From Pandoraea anhela (GTDB lineage: Bacteria > Pseudomonadota > Gammaproteobacteria > Burkholderiales > Burkholderiaceae): a stretch of DNA of 64,000 bases. Below the pieces are notes generated by a model. That model was not told the DNA's origin. It saw only the letters and a list, made by a program, of their open reading frames with translations, and ran no database searches. A program made the translations under genes and the position numbers. The stretch spans positions 124,001 through 188,000 of the forward strand of contig NZ_CABPSB010000011.1 of NCBI RefSeq assembly GCF_902459655.1. Reading direction: 5' to 3'. This document shows positions 52,011-60,719 of the stretch, one piece after another. Each line of letters begins with the position of its first letter. Positions within the stretch are counted from its first letter, which is position 1.

Positions 52011-52337
52011 ATGATCGTAAATATTGCAGAGAACGCATCGGCATCACTTTCTATGGCTGACGATTTCAAGCGGTTCAGTGTTCGGATTGTCGCGCGTGCG
52101 GGGGAAATGTCCGTGCTTCGCGACCGTCTCTCCGGGATCGGGCGCCTGGTTGACCTTCACACGATGTGGATCGATGAAAACTGGCTAAGAAGTGCGCCGG
52201 GGCGCGGGCAAGGGGAAGATTGGCAGGACGCCCTGTCAATCATGATCGCTAGCGCGAAACAACACGGGTGGATCGACGAGGCGAACCGTCTGATCAAGGC
52301 CCACGTCGAATGGATCGGACCAGAGATTCACAATTGA
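52011..52337 (+). CDS. Small protein of unknown family
   Basis: Protein of 108 residues from ATG 52011; the in-frame region upstream is unlikely to be coding. No family recognised. It is soluble, with FSVRIVARAGEMSVLRDRLSGIGRLVDLHTMWIDENWLR followed by a helical, Trp-rich C-terminal half. Placed between the monooxygenase and the GlcG-like protein with short gaps, so probably co-expressed and perhaps a subunit or accessory factor. Confidence 0.7.
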   Translation: MIVNIAENASASLSMADDFKRFSVRIVARAGEMSVLRDRLSGIGRLVDLHTMWIDENWLRSAPGRGQGEDWQDALSIMIASAKQHGWIDEANRLIKAHVEWIGPEIHN

Positions 52338-52353
52338 GTCAGTGAGGTTGGAA

Positions 52354-52794
52354 ATGTATCAGATCAAACTTGAGACAGCGTTACGGATCATCGATGCCGC
52401 GCTGGAAAAATCGAATCAACTCGGATTGGCGCCGCTCTGCGCGGCCGTGTTGGATGCCGGAGGTCGGTTGATCGCGGTGAAACGGCAAGATGGTGCGAGT
52501 TTCTTTCGCCCGGACATTGCCATTGGCAAGGCATTCGGATGTCTGGCGATGGGCTTTGGCGGCGCGGAGATGGCCCGCCGTGCACAGATAGCCCCGCAGT
52601 TTTTCAACTCACTCACGGTGCTTAGCGAGGGTAAGATGGTGCCTGTCCCGGGCGGTGTCCTGATCCGGAATCATGATGGGATGGTGTTGGGGGCGATCGG
52701 AATCAGTGGTGATACGTCTCTGAAGGATGAGGAGTGCGCGATCGCGGGCATTGCCGCGGTGGATCTGAAGGCCGATTGCGGGAACGCGGAATAA
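52354..52794 (+). CDS. GlcG/HbpS-family heme-binding-fold protein
   Basis: Protein of 146 residues from ATG 52354 (GAGG at 52345-52348). The family pattern is clear: LETALRIIDAALEKSNQLGLAPLCAAVLDAGGRLIAVKRQDGA, the mid KAFGCLAMGF and VPVPGGVLIRN...GAIGISGD. Such proteins often sit in catabolic operons with flavin or iron enzymes; exact role unknown. Confidence 0.88.
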   Translation: MYQIKLETALRIIDAALEKSNQLGLAPLCAAVLDAGGRLIAVKRQDGASFFRPDIAIGKAFGCLAMGFGGAEMARRAQIAPQFFNSLTVLSEGKMVPVPGGVLIRNHDGMVLGAIGISGDTSLKDEECAIAGIAAVDLKADCGNAE

Positions 52795-52982
52795 CGTGGA
52801 TTTCCCGCGATTTTTGAGGGATGGGACGCGAAGGCAGGTCCAACGTGCGGTATGTATCCGGCGCAACGCAGGGCTCTCGACTTCGCGTCACAAGCAAAAA
52901 TCGGTGTATGACTTCCGGGTAGCTAGGTTTGCGCTCCCTTTGTGCGTGAATTGCGCGCCAATTCCATCGCCTGCTCGTTAAT

Positions 52983-53894
52983 ATGACCAATACTCGCATC
53001 GATGCAATGGCGCTGTTTGTCGCAGCGATCGATACAGGAAGCCTGTCTGCTGCGGCCCGAGAGTGTGGGGTATCTCTTTCGTCGGTCAGCCGACATCTGA
53101 CGTTGCTTGAGGAGCGGATTGGAACACGTCTGATTGTTCGCTCCACCCGAATGCTGGCGCTAACCGAAGCAGGACGGGCTTATTACGAGAAGGCGAAACG
53201 TCTCCTCTCGGAGATCGATGAGCTTGAGTCGGGACTCAATACGCACTCGGAGATCCCGACGGGAAAGCTGAGCGTGAGCGGCCCCATCTTGTTGGGCCGC
53301 GTGTTCATGTTGCCGATTCTCGCTAAGTTTCTCGCCGAGCACCCAAAAATCACGCTGGATGTAACGCTGCTCGATAGTCAGGTGAATCTGATTGAGGAAG
53401 GTATCGATATCGCGGTACATGTTGGCGAACTGGTCGATTCAAGCCTTGTCGTGCGTAAGCTCGGTGCCTTGCGATGGGTGTTTAGCGCCTCTCCGGCCTA
53501 TCTCAGTACGAAAGGCATACCGCAAAGCGTTGATGATCTCGAAAGTCACGATTGTCTGGTGTACGGCCTGCAAAGTCTTAGCTCGGATTGGCAGATGCTG
53601 GTTGCAGGCAAGCCAACACGGGTGCAAGTCCCGGTGAGAATGCGATCGAATACGCTGGACGGTGTCGTTGCCGGCGCGCTTGAAGGTGCCGGGATCGTGT
53701 ACGCCCCGGCGTGGGCGGTTGCCGATCACGTCGAGGCGGGCCGTCTGCAGGTCGTGTTACGGGATTTTGAAGTGCCGCCGCGTCCCATCTATGCGGTGTT
53801 GTCACACCATCGGCTGATGGCCATGAAGGTCAGAGCGCTTCTGGACTGCTTTGTCGAGAATCTGGCAAAGATCGATTTCAATAGTGTTCCCTGA
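52983..53894 (+). CDS. LysR-family transcriptional regulator
   Basis: LysR protein, 303 residues, DALFVAAIDTGSLSAAARECGVSLSSVSRHLTLLEERIGTRL-type HTH (here MALFVAAIDTG...). It lies 188 bp after the GlcG-like gene in the same direction and converges on the ABC ATPase. Second regulator of this region besides IclR. Confidence 0.92.
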   Translation: MTNTRIDAMALFVAAIDTGSLSAAARECGVSLSSVSRHLTLLEERIGTRLIVRSTRMLALTEAGRAYYEKAKRLLSEIDELESGLNTHSEIPTGKLSVSGPILLGRVFMLPILAKFLAEHPKITLDVTLLDSQVNLIEEGIDIAVHVGELVDSSLVVRKLGALRWVFSASPAYLSTKGIPQSVDDLESHDCLVYGLQSLSSDWQMLVAGKPTRVQVPVRMRSNTLDGVVAGALEGAGIVYAPAWAVADHVEAGRLQVVLRDFEVPPRPIYAVLSHHRLMAMKVRALLDCFVENLAKIDFNSVP

Positions 53895-54036
53895 CGTCTC
53901 GATAAACTGGCTGCATCGCGTGAGCGTGCCGTGGAAGTGCTGGTGATGGCCTTCAGGAGTTGCGTCGGCACCCGTCGGCGATCAACACCTTGCCGGGGTA
54001 TCCGGGCAGGGTTTGCGTCGGCCGGTCGGCCAGGCG

Positions 54037-54843
54037 CTATCCCAGCACTTTGCGCAAAAATTGGCGCGTGCGGTGATTGCGCGGTGTTTCGAAAATTTGT
54101 TCGGCCGGGCCGTGTTCGACAATCTTTCCCGCTTCCGTGAAATAGACTTGGTGGCTGATCTGCGCAGCAAATCTCATCTCATGCGTGACCAGCACGCAGG
54201 TCATGCCATCCGTTACGAGATCACGGATCACGGCGAGGACTTCGCCGACGGCCTCGGGGTCCAGGGCCGACGTGACTTCATCGAAGAGGATCAGTTCGGG
54301 TTGCATGGCGAGTGCACGGGTGATGGCCACACGCTGTTGCTGACCGCCGGACAGTTCGCCGGGGTAGGCGTCGGCCTTATGGGCCAGCCCCACGCGATCC
54401 AGCAGTGCGTGCGCTTCATCCTCCACCGATACACGGTCGCGTCCCCCGACACGAACCGGGGCAACGACCAGATTCTCGAGTACGGTGAGGTGAGGAAATA
54501 GATTGAATTGTTGAAAGACGAAACCGACACGTTTTCGCAGCGCAATGAAGTCAGCTTCGGTCTTGAGCGCATCGACGCGCGTATTGCCGACCCTGATCTC
54601 GCCCCATTGCGGCCTGAGCAAGCCGGTCATGCACCGAAGTATCGTGGATTTTCCCGATCCGGATGGCCCGATGATAGACACGGCTTCACCGCGATGGACC
54701 TGCAAGTCGATGCCTTTGAGCACTTCGTTTTGACCGAAAGACAGATGCACGTCGTGGAGATCGATCAGTAGCTCAGGCCTGGACGGGTTACGAAAATCCG
54801 CATGGGGACTCAACGACGTCAGGGCGAGATCAATGGCGGTCAT
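54037..54843 (-). CDS. Amino-acid ABC transporter ATP-binding protein (GlnQ type)
   Basis: ATPase of 268 residues with Walker A GPSGSGKST, FVFQQFNLFPHLTVLENL, signature LSGGQQQRVAI and Walker B LILFDEVTSALDPE, typical of polar-amino-acid importers. Its start overlaps the adjoining permease by 14 bp. It serves that permease and possibly the ATPase-less importer at 46430-48867. Confidence 0.95.
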   Translation of the reverse strand: MTAIDLALTSLSPHADFRNPSRPELLIDLHDVHLSFGQNEVLKGIDLQVHRGEAVSIIGPSGSGKSTILRCMTGLLRPQWGEIRVGNTRVDALKTEADFIALRKRVGFVFQQFNLFPHLTVLENLVVAPVRVGGRDRVSVEDEAHALLDRVGLAHKADAYPGELSGGQQQRVAITRALAMQPELILFDEVTSALDPEAVGEVLAVIRDLVTDGMTCVLVTHEMRFAAQISHQVYFTEAGKIVEHGPAEQIFETPRNHRTRQFLRKVLG

Positions 54844-55651
54844 AGCGTTTTTCCAAGGCTCGCGTAAGAAGCGCGATCGGATAGCAATACATGAAGAAGA
54901 GCGCCAGGAGCGCGAAGTACACGCAAATCGTGAAGTCCGTTCGGCCTACTGTGTTGCTGGCGATTTGTGCGGTATCCACCAGTTCATGGACACCCATGAG
55001 CGACGCGAGTGACGTGCTCATGGTGAGACTGGCGTAGAAGTTCATCCATGGCGGCAACATTCGGCGCAGGCACTGCGGCAGCACCACCAGTCGGAAAATT
55101 TGAGTGCGCCGAAAAGCGAGCGACTGCGCGGCCTCCCATTGAGCGCTGGGAATGGACTGGATCGCACCACGGAAGATTTCGGCAACGTAGGCGCTTGTCG
55201 GCAGTGCAAGACCCAAAACGACCTTGACGATGTCGGGAAACGGCAGCGTCCAAGCCGCGACCCGGATCTCGAAGGGGAACACGTAGGTCGTGAAGTAAAT
55301 GAGCACGAGCAACGGCACATTCCGGAAGAGCTGAACATAAGCCCGAGCGCAAGCGCGAACGGCCCGAACCGGAGAAAGCGCTGCCGGGCCGAGTCCCAAT
55401 CCCAGCAGTGAGCCGATCGCCACCGCTTGTACGCTAATCTGCACATTGACCCAGAGCCCGCGCAGCAGCGCGGGCATCCAACTTCTCAAATACGCGACGG
55501 CGGGCGGCAGGTCGATGGCCATGAGCCACCATGCGGCTAGCGATAATGCAACGATCGTGAGGACAATCGTTTTAGCGCTGCCAATACCCCTCAGGGTGCT
55601 CGATGCAAGCTGCGTCAACGCCACCGCTGGCACAAAAAATTTAAGTGCCAT
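54830..55651 (-). CDS. Amino-acid ABC transporter permease
   Basis: Inner-membrane permease, 273 residues. YVQLFRNVPLLVLIYF and the EAA loop PSAQWEAAQSLAFRRTQIFRLVV are the HisMQ signatures. Overlaps both flanking genes, giving a tightly coupled operon. Confidence 0.93.
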   Translation of the reverse strand: MALKFFVPAVALTQLASSTLRGIGSAKTIVLTIVALSLAAWWLMAIDLPPAVAYLRSWMPALLRGLWVNVQISVQAVAIGSLLGLGLGPAALSPVRAVRACARAYVQLFRNVPLLVLIYFTTYVFPFEIRVAAWTLPFPDIVKVVLGLALPTSAYVAEIFRGAIQSIPSAQWEAAQSLAFRRTQIFRLVVLPQCLRRMLPPWMNFYASLTMSTSLASLMGVHELVDTAQIASNTVGRTDFTICVYFALLALFFMYCYPIALLTRALEKRYDRH

Positions 55652-56390
55652 AGCCGGGCATTCTCCAGTGCTGCTCGAGCCAACGGCCCGTGAGGCTAAC
55701 CAGCCAGGTCAGCAAACCGAACCACAGAACGATCAACAGGAGCAGTTCAAGCACGTTGTCGTGTTGGGACCAGATCATGATGGATTGATAGGTCACATCG
55801 CCCACGGCAATTGCCGACGCAATTGCCGTGCCTTTTACGAGTTCCACCAAGTTGTTGACCAGCGATGGCAGCGCGAAGCGCAGCGCGAGGGGGAGCTGAA
55901 CGTCTCGCAGGATTTGACGCTGCGAGAACCCCAGGGATCTGGCGGCTTCCAGGGTGGTGGCGGGAACGGCATCGATGCCTGCACGCAGCGCTTCCGCATG
56001 GAATGCTCCCTTGTGCAGCGAAACCACGAGCACCACCCAGAAAAATGGCGTGAGCGGATTCTGGCCGATCCCCCAGTCGCGCAGTTGCTGTGTGATGAGC
56101 ATGTTCAATACCAGAAAAGCGCAGTAAAGCTGCACGAGTGTCGGCGTGTTGCGCGTGACTTCGATGAAGCCGCGTGCGGGGAGGGCCACCCATCGGCGAC
56201 CTGATGTCACCATGGCCGCGAGGAGCACACCGGTGGCCAGGCTGCCGGGGATCGTCACCGCGCAAAGCAATGCGCTGATGCCGAGCCCCTTGATGAACGA
56301 CTGGCGCTCGGCAACGTCGGTCAGGAAGGTGTAGTTCAGTCCCAGTGAGCGGAGTGTCTCGATCGCCTGGGATATCCAGTCGAGCGTCAT
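55641..56390 (-). CDS. Amino-acid ABC transporter permease
   Basis: Inner-membrane permease, 249 residues. FIEVTRNTPTLVQLYCAFLV and PATTLEAARSLGFSQRQILRDV signatures; forms the heterodimer with the 54830 permease. Overlaps the upstream binding protein by 4 bp. Confidence 0.93.
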   Translation of the reverse strand: MTLDWISQAIETLRSLGLNYTFLTDVAERQSFIKGLGISALLCAVTIPGSLATGVLLAAMVTSGRRWVALPARGFIEVTRNTPTLVQLYCAFLVLNMLITQQLRDWGIGQNPLTPFFWVVLVVSLHKGAFHAEALRAGIDAVPATTLEAARSLGFSQRQILRDVQLPLALRFALPSLVNNLVELVKGTAIASAIAVGDVTYQSIMIWSQHDNVLELLLLIVLWFGLLTWLVSLTGRWLEQHWRMPGYGT

Positions 56391-57292
56391 GACTTGGGGT
56401 GAAGCGCTTTGTAGACGTCGAAGTCGAACGGTGCGCGATCGAACTGTCCCTTGAGCGCCAACGCATGGCGCTCAGCGACCCAGGTATCCGGCATGCCCCA
56501 CTGGCGGACTTCCTTGAGCAGAAAGCCCGAGCGATGCCAGTCCTGAATGGCGCGGTCGACAAACGCCTGCGTATCCGTTTCGCCCTTTCGCATCCAGATG
56601 AGCTGCGGAGACGGGAGGATTTGATCCGACGTGGCGAGCGTGTAGTCCGACCATTCCCCCGCATTTTTGTCATGCAGTTTGCTGTACAGCTCGGGATAGT
56701 CGTGTATTGCCGCGTCACACAGGCCGCCCTTGAGCGCCAGCATGGTTTCGGCGATGCCGCGCAAGCCCTTGACCACTGCACCATACTTTTCGGCCAGCGG
56801 CTTGGCATAGTTGCTCCCTTGCGACATGCACGCGACTTTGCCGCGCAAGTCTTCCCATCGCTTGATACCGCTGCGTTTTGCAACGAGAGGGGAGCCGCCA
56901 AAGAAATCGTAAGGCGTTGGCGCGAAAGCGAGCATGTCGCTGCGCTCTTGCGTCCAGTTCGCCGAGATCATCAAATCGATCTTGCCGCTTTGCAGAAGTT
57001 GGACGCGCGTCGAAGTCGACACGACGACGGTCTCCAGTTGGACACCCAAGCGATGCGCAATGTCGGTGGCGAGTTCTGTCTGATAGCCTCCCGTCTTGCC
57101 AGTGACCGGGTCGAGAATGCCCAACGGAAGATGCGGAGAACTCACGCCGACGATGACTTTGCCGCGCTGTTTGATCTTGTCGAGCGTGGCGTCCGCGTGA
57201 GCGATTGAACAGCCCAGCGAAACGGCGGCCGCTGCGGCGCCGACGAGGCGGCGGGCGATGGAGGGGAACTGCGAGAAGGAGAATCGATGCAT
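56387..57292 (-). CDS. Amino-acid ABC substrate-binding protein, copy 2
   Basis: SBP_bac_3 protein, 301 residues from ATG 57292. Signal peptide MHRFSFSQFPSIARRLVGAA... ends SIAHADAT. Mature part shares long stretches with the protein encoded at 57340, for example LDPVTGKTGGYQTEL, KGLRGIAETMLALKGG and MRKGETDTQAFVD, so the two are recent tandem paralogues. Start is ambiguous (an ATG at about 57343 would add 17 residues). Confidence 0.92.
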   Translation of the reverse strand: MHRFSFSQFPSIARRLVGAAAAAVSLGCSIAHADATLDKIKQRGKVIVGVSSPHLPLGILDPVTGKTGGYQTELATDIAHRLGVQLETVVVSTSTRVQLLQSGKIDLMISANWTQERSDMLAFAPTPYDFFGGSPLVAKRSGIKRWEDLRGKVACMSQGSNYAKPLAEKYGAVVKGLRGIAETMLALKGGLCDAAIHDYPELYSKLHDKNAGEWSDYTLATSDQILPSPQLIWMRKGETDTQAFVDRAIQDWHRSGFLLKEVRQWGMPDTWVAERHALALKGQFDRAPFDFDVYKALHPKS

Positions 57293-57339
57293 TGGTAACG
57301 GCCGCAGACGTGTCCTGGTCCGGTGTCTCTGAATACGTG

Positions 57340-58245
57340 TCATGGCGAGGAATGCTTGGCTTTGTAGATGTCGAAGTCGAACGGTGCGCGGTCGAAGCGG
57401 CCTTTGAGGGCCAACGCGTGGCGGCTGGCGACCCATGCCTGCGGCATGCCCCACTGGCGCACTTCCCTGAGCAGGAAGCCCGAGCGATGCCAGTCCTGGA
57501 TAGCTTGGTCCACAAACGCCTGCGTATCGGTTTCTCCTTTGCGCATCCACACCACGACGGGCGTCGGGGTCAAGGGATCCTTGGGCGTCAGGACGTAGTC
57601 GGACCACTCGCTGGCATTCGCGTCATGGAGCTTGCCGTAGAGTTCCGGGTAGTCATGCACGGCGGCCTCGCAGACACCGCCTTTGAGCGCCAGCAGGGTT
57701 TCGGCGATGCCGCGCAAGCCTTTGACCACGGCGCCATACGTTTCGGATAGGGGTTTGGCGTAGCTGCTTCCCTGAGACACGCAGACGACTTTCCCGCGTA
57801 AATCCGTCCAATGCGTGATGCCGCTTCGTTTGGGCACCATCGCTACGCCGCCGATCATGTCGTAGGGTGTCGGCGCGAACGAGAGGATTTCGGCACGCTC
57901 CGGCGTCCAGCCGATCGCGGCGACAATCAAATCGATCTTGCCGCTTTGCAGAAGTTGAACCCGCGTTGACGATGGCACGGCAACGGTCTCCAACTTTGCG
58001 CCCAACCGCCGGGCAATGTCCGCAGCGAGTTCCGTCTGATAGCCTCCCGTTTTGCCGGTCACCGGGTCGAGAATGCCGATGGGAGGATGGGGCGGACTGA
58101 TGCCGACGACGACTTTGCCGCGTTGTCTGATCTTGTCGAGCGTGGCATCGGCGTGAGCCGTGCCGCAAAGCATCGTTGCAATGAGCATAGTGTCAATAAG
58201 CATCGCGATCATCGTCGGGATGCGGGTTAGCGTAGTGAATCGCAT
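57340..58245 (-). CDS. Amino-acid ABC substrate-binding protein, copy 1
   Basis: SBP_bac_3 protein, 301 residues, signal peptide ending GTAHADAT. A close paralogue of the 56387 protein with the same length and domain order. Differences concentrate around the pocket (AAIGWTPERAEI against SANWTQERSDM), so the two probably broaden the substrate range of one importer. It follows the MmgE/PrpD gene by 9 bp. Confidence 0.92.
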   Translation of the reverse strand: MRFTTLTRIPTMIAMLIDTMLIATMLCGTAHADATLDKIRQRGKVVVGISPPHPPIGILDPVTGKTGGYQTELAADIARRLGAKLETVAVPSSTRVQLLQSGKIDLIVAAIGWTPERAEILSFAPTPYDMIGGVAMVPKRSGITHWTDLRGKVVCVSQGSSYAKPLSETYGAVVKGLRGIAETLLALKGGVCEAAVHDYPELYGKLHDANASEWSDYVLTPKDPLTPTPVVVWMRKGETDTQAFVDQAIQDWHRSGFLLREVRQWGMPQAWVASRHALALKGRFDRAPFDFDIYKAKHSSP

Positions 58246-58254
58246 AGCGGTCGA

Positions 58255-59670
58255 TTACTGCGAGAGCGGGGGCTGGGTCGATGCCGGCTGCCGGCCGCTG
58301 CCTTGGAGCAGCCGTACGACTTCCTTGAGTGCACCGTCCTCATCGATTCGGCGCGCGAGGTAAGCCAGCTCCCTGCTGACGAACGTCCCGTAGCGCGGTG
58401 TCGTCAGCGACGCGAATTTTTGCTCGAGTTCGTCCCAGCTAAGCGGGTTCTCCGGATCGCCTTTGCGCGCGGGAATGTGGCTTCGATAGACCGCACCGTC
58501 GTCCGTCGTCACGGTGAGGAAGGCTTCACGGTAGGGGATGTCTTTGCTGGGTTCGATCTGGATCGTGGGCAAGATAGCCCGCACGAGAGGGTCTTGCAGC
58601 GTCTCGGGAGAAAAATCTTCGGGGCCCAGCTTGTAGCCTGCCAGCGCCATGGCAACGCAAAAATAAATGCTGAATCTGGCTTCTGTCGGCGTTTTCGGGT
58701 CGCGGAAGCCAGCCATCGCCAAGACATTGGATGCGGTTCTGGCAACGACCGACGTGATCTTCTTGTGCTTGAGCTGTTCGCGCAGTTGCATGGCACCCTC
58801 GGAGGACGCGTGCGTCGCTCTGCAACTGGCGTACAACTTGAACGCGTTCCCGAACATGTGCCACTCGTGGCCCAAGTCGGACATGGGGGGAATTTCGCCT
58901 ATTCGGCCGTCCTGGATCAGCATTGCGAGCCAGTTCTCGCCCTCGCGCTCGTAGAAGCCCGTGTTTGCGCTCAGACCATGACTTGCCAACTGCGCCGCGA
59001 TGATGCCGTCCATGGCGGCTTTGCCAACGTGAAATGGCTTGGCGTCGGTGCCGTGAGAAGACTGAAAGCCTGAGAATGTCGTCGCCACTGCCCCGAACGC
59101 GTTCGCCGTCTGGACGTGGTCTAAGTTGTAGAGCACCGAACCGATCGCCGTTGCGCCGACGCGGCCAACCACGGCGGTGGGATGGTAACCGACGCGTTGC
59201 AGATTACGGCCAACGCCGTCGGGGCCGCCGCCACCGAGCCTCGCCATGATTTCAAAGCCCGCGATATAAGCGGCCACCATGGTTTTTGCGTCGCTGCCTT
59301 CTTGCTGTGCGACGGCGATTGCGGCGGACCAGCAGGGGCCGCTAGGGTGTCCTGCCCCCTTGGGCAGGGTGTCGTCCAAGTCTTGCGAGTGCGCCGCAGT
59401 TGCGTTGACCAACGCCGCCAATGCAGGAAGCGTGTCGAATGCGCCCAGCACGCTGGCGCGTCCGGCGACTCCCCAACTCGAAACTGTCTTGCGCACGGCC
59501 ACTGTCGATGGATCGTTCGATCCGCTCAACGTGCATCCCAGATAATCGAGAAACGTGCGACGCACCATGTCAAGCACGGCATCGTCAAACGTCAAGCGCC
59601 TCACGTCGAGACAGAATTCCACCATCGCTTTCCCGCGGAAAGTGGGCTCTTTCGGTCCTAGCGTCATCAT
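58255..59670 (-). CDS. MmgE/PrpD-family protein
   Basis: Protein of 471 residues (470 from ATG 59667) of the 2-methylcitrate-dehydratase fold. DVRRLTFDDAVLDMVRRTFLDYLGC start, NATAAHSQDLDDTLPKGAGHPSGP, GYHPTAVVGRVGATAIGS and KPFHVGKAAMDG are the family landmarks. The family also includes iminodisuccinate epimerase and itaconate enzymes. It heads the second importer operon, downstream of the IclR-type palindrome at 59768, so it probably acts on the imported compound. Confidence 0.92.
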   Translation of the reverse strand: MMTLGPKEPTFRGKAMVEFCLDVRRLTFDDAVLDMVRRTFLDYLGCTLSGSNDPSTVAVRKTVSSWGVAGRASVLGAFDTLPALAALVNATAAHSQDLDDTLPKGAGHPSGPCWSAAIAVAQQEGSDAKTMVAAYIAGFEIMARLGGGGPDGVGRNLQRVGYHPTAVVGRVGATAIGSVLYNLDHVQTANAFGAVATTFSGFQSSHGTDAKPFHVGKAAMDGIIAAQLASHGLSANTGFYEREGENWLAMLIQDGRIGEIPPMSDLGHEWHMFGNAFKLYASCRATHASSEGAMQLREQLKHKKITSVVARTASNVLAMAGFRDPKTPTEARFSIYFCVAMALAGYKLGPEDFSPETLQDPLVRAILPTIQIEPSKDIPYREAFLTVTTDDGAVYRSHIPARKGDPENPLSWDELEQKFASLTTPRYGTFVSRELAYLARRIDEDGALKEVVRLLQGSGRQPASTQPPLSQ

Positions 59671-59767
59671 CTCTCTTCATCATCAACGCGACGAAAATTT
59701 AACGTCGCTCTGCACCGTCGTCCTTTTAAGGATCGGTGGCAAAGGCGTCTTTCATCACCATTATTAA

Positions 59768-59782
59768 TCTCTATAATAGAGA
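59768..59782. promoter_or_regulatory. IclR operator candidate TCTCTA-TAA-TAGAGA
   Basis: Perfect 6-bp arms around 3 bp, about 100 bp upstream of the MmgE/PrpD start. Together with its flanks it matches the site at 46368-46382 at 19 of 21 positions. Confidence 0.75.
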
Positions 59783-59785
59783 CAT

Positions 59786-59806
59786 ATATTTCTTAATAAG
59801 AAATAT
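59786..59806. promoter_or_regulatory. 9-bp palindrome ATATTTCTT-AAT-AAGAAATAT
   Basis: Perfect 9-bp inverted repeat 3 bp beyond the IclR-type site, in an AT-rich stretch unlike its surroundings. Possible second operator. From 59807 to 60134 I see no gene; a GC-rich plus-strand frame there is not credible. Confidence 0.55.
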
Positions 59807-60134
59807 GATTGCGTTAGTCGGTTCGCAGCGTCAACGACGGAATTGCGATTAGCTAATCTGTATGTGCGATAAGTCGGGGGAGGAGGGCAGGAGACGCCGC
59901 TGGGCTTGCTTGCCGGGGGGCTTAAGCGGCCCGGCGCATGGGGGTTGTCGATCATCAGATGACTTGGCCTCACCAAACGGCCAGTCTTCGTGCATCATGA
60001 CCATTGTCAATTCTGACTTTCAACGCTGGTGCTCAAACCGGTCTGGAGATCGAGCGAGCATGACGCGCGCTTGCGGGGTATCCATTTTTGTGGGCAGCAG
60101 CGATAGAGCGGGGCTGATCGCATTGGTCAGTGCT

Positions 60135-60410
60135 TCACCGGGCGTCATGTCCGAGCCTCCCGAAATAACGGCGCTTGATCTGGATTTGCCAGAAAACCCA
60201 CATCGCGGCTACCGCGACGGCGACATTCAACGTCACCTCGGGCGCGCTGTGGCACGCGATCGGCGATCCAATGTTGCCGATCGCCGAGAAGTTCACCAGC
60301 GACAGCACGAGGGCGCCTCCGCTGCGGGTTGGTACGCGATGGGTCAGCACCGCCCAAAGCGAGAGCGCGAAAATTACTGCGTTTGCCGAAAAATTGATGA
60401 TGGCGAGCAT
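60135..60410 (-). CDS. Small phage membrane protein (holin-like)
   Basis: Protein of 91 residues with two hydrophobic segments (INFSANAVIFALSLWAVLTHRV and VTLNVAVAVAAMWVFWQIQI) and a short charged tail. No specific family recognised; size, topology and place at the end of a phage gene set fit a holin or lysis-associated protein. It lies 3 bp after the next gene's stop. Confidence 0.65.
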   Translation of the reverse strand: MLAIINFSANAVIFALSLWAVLTHRVPTRSGGALVLSLVNFSAIGNIGSPIACHSAPEVTLNVAVAVAAMWVFWQIQIKRRYFGRLGHDAR

Positions 60411-60413
60411 GAC

Positions 60414-60719
60414 TTAGCTCCCGAGAATCTTCTGGCGAGCTGCATCCAACCACTTCGGAATCTGCTGGATAAGGCTGCTCACGCCAGATAGGCCGAAGAC
60501 CGACGCCGCCGCGATCGCAGCCATGTGTGTAACGCTGCCTGGCGTGATCGCGTAATACTCGGCCGCCGCTCCTCCTGCAAGACAGCCGATGCCCACGCTC
60601 GCACCGAACGAGAGGCCGCGCTGCCACCAATTCCCCGGAATGAACTTGAGAGATACCGCTGCGCCGAACGCCGCGGCCCCCCCAATCTTCACCAGCAATG
60701 TCGTCTGGTCGTCGATCAC
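60414..60719 (-). CDS. Phage membrane protein of unknown function
   Basis: Protein of 101 residues with at least two hydrophobic, Gly/Ala-rich segments (IGGAAAFGAAVSLKFI, GASVGIGCLAGGAAAE) and a charged C-terminus. Start overlaps the stop of the large virion gene (ATGA). Probably holin-like or a virion-associated small protein. Confidence 0.65.
   Translation of the reverse strand: MIDDQTTLLVKIGGAAAFGAAVSLKFIPGNWWQRGLSFGASVGIGCLAGGAAAEYYAITPGSVTHMAAIAAASVFGLSGVSSLIQQIPKWLDAARQKILGS

Noticed and set aside
59862-60491. 209-residue plus-strand open frame
   Set aside because: Overlaps two phage membrane-protein genes on the other strand and reads as low-complexity Arg/His-rich sequence.
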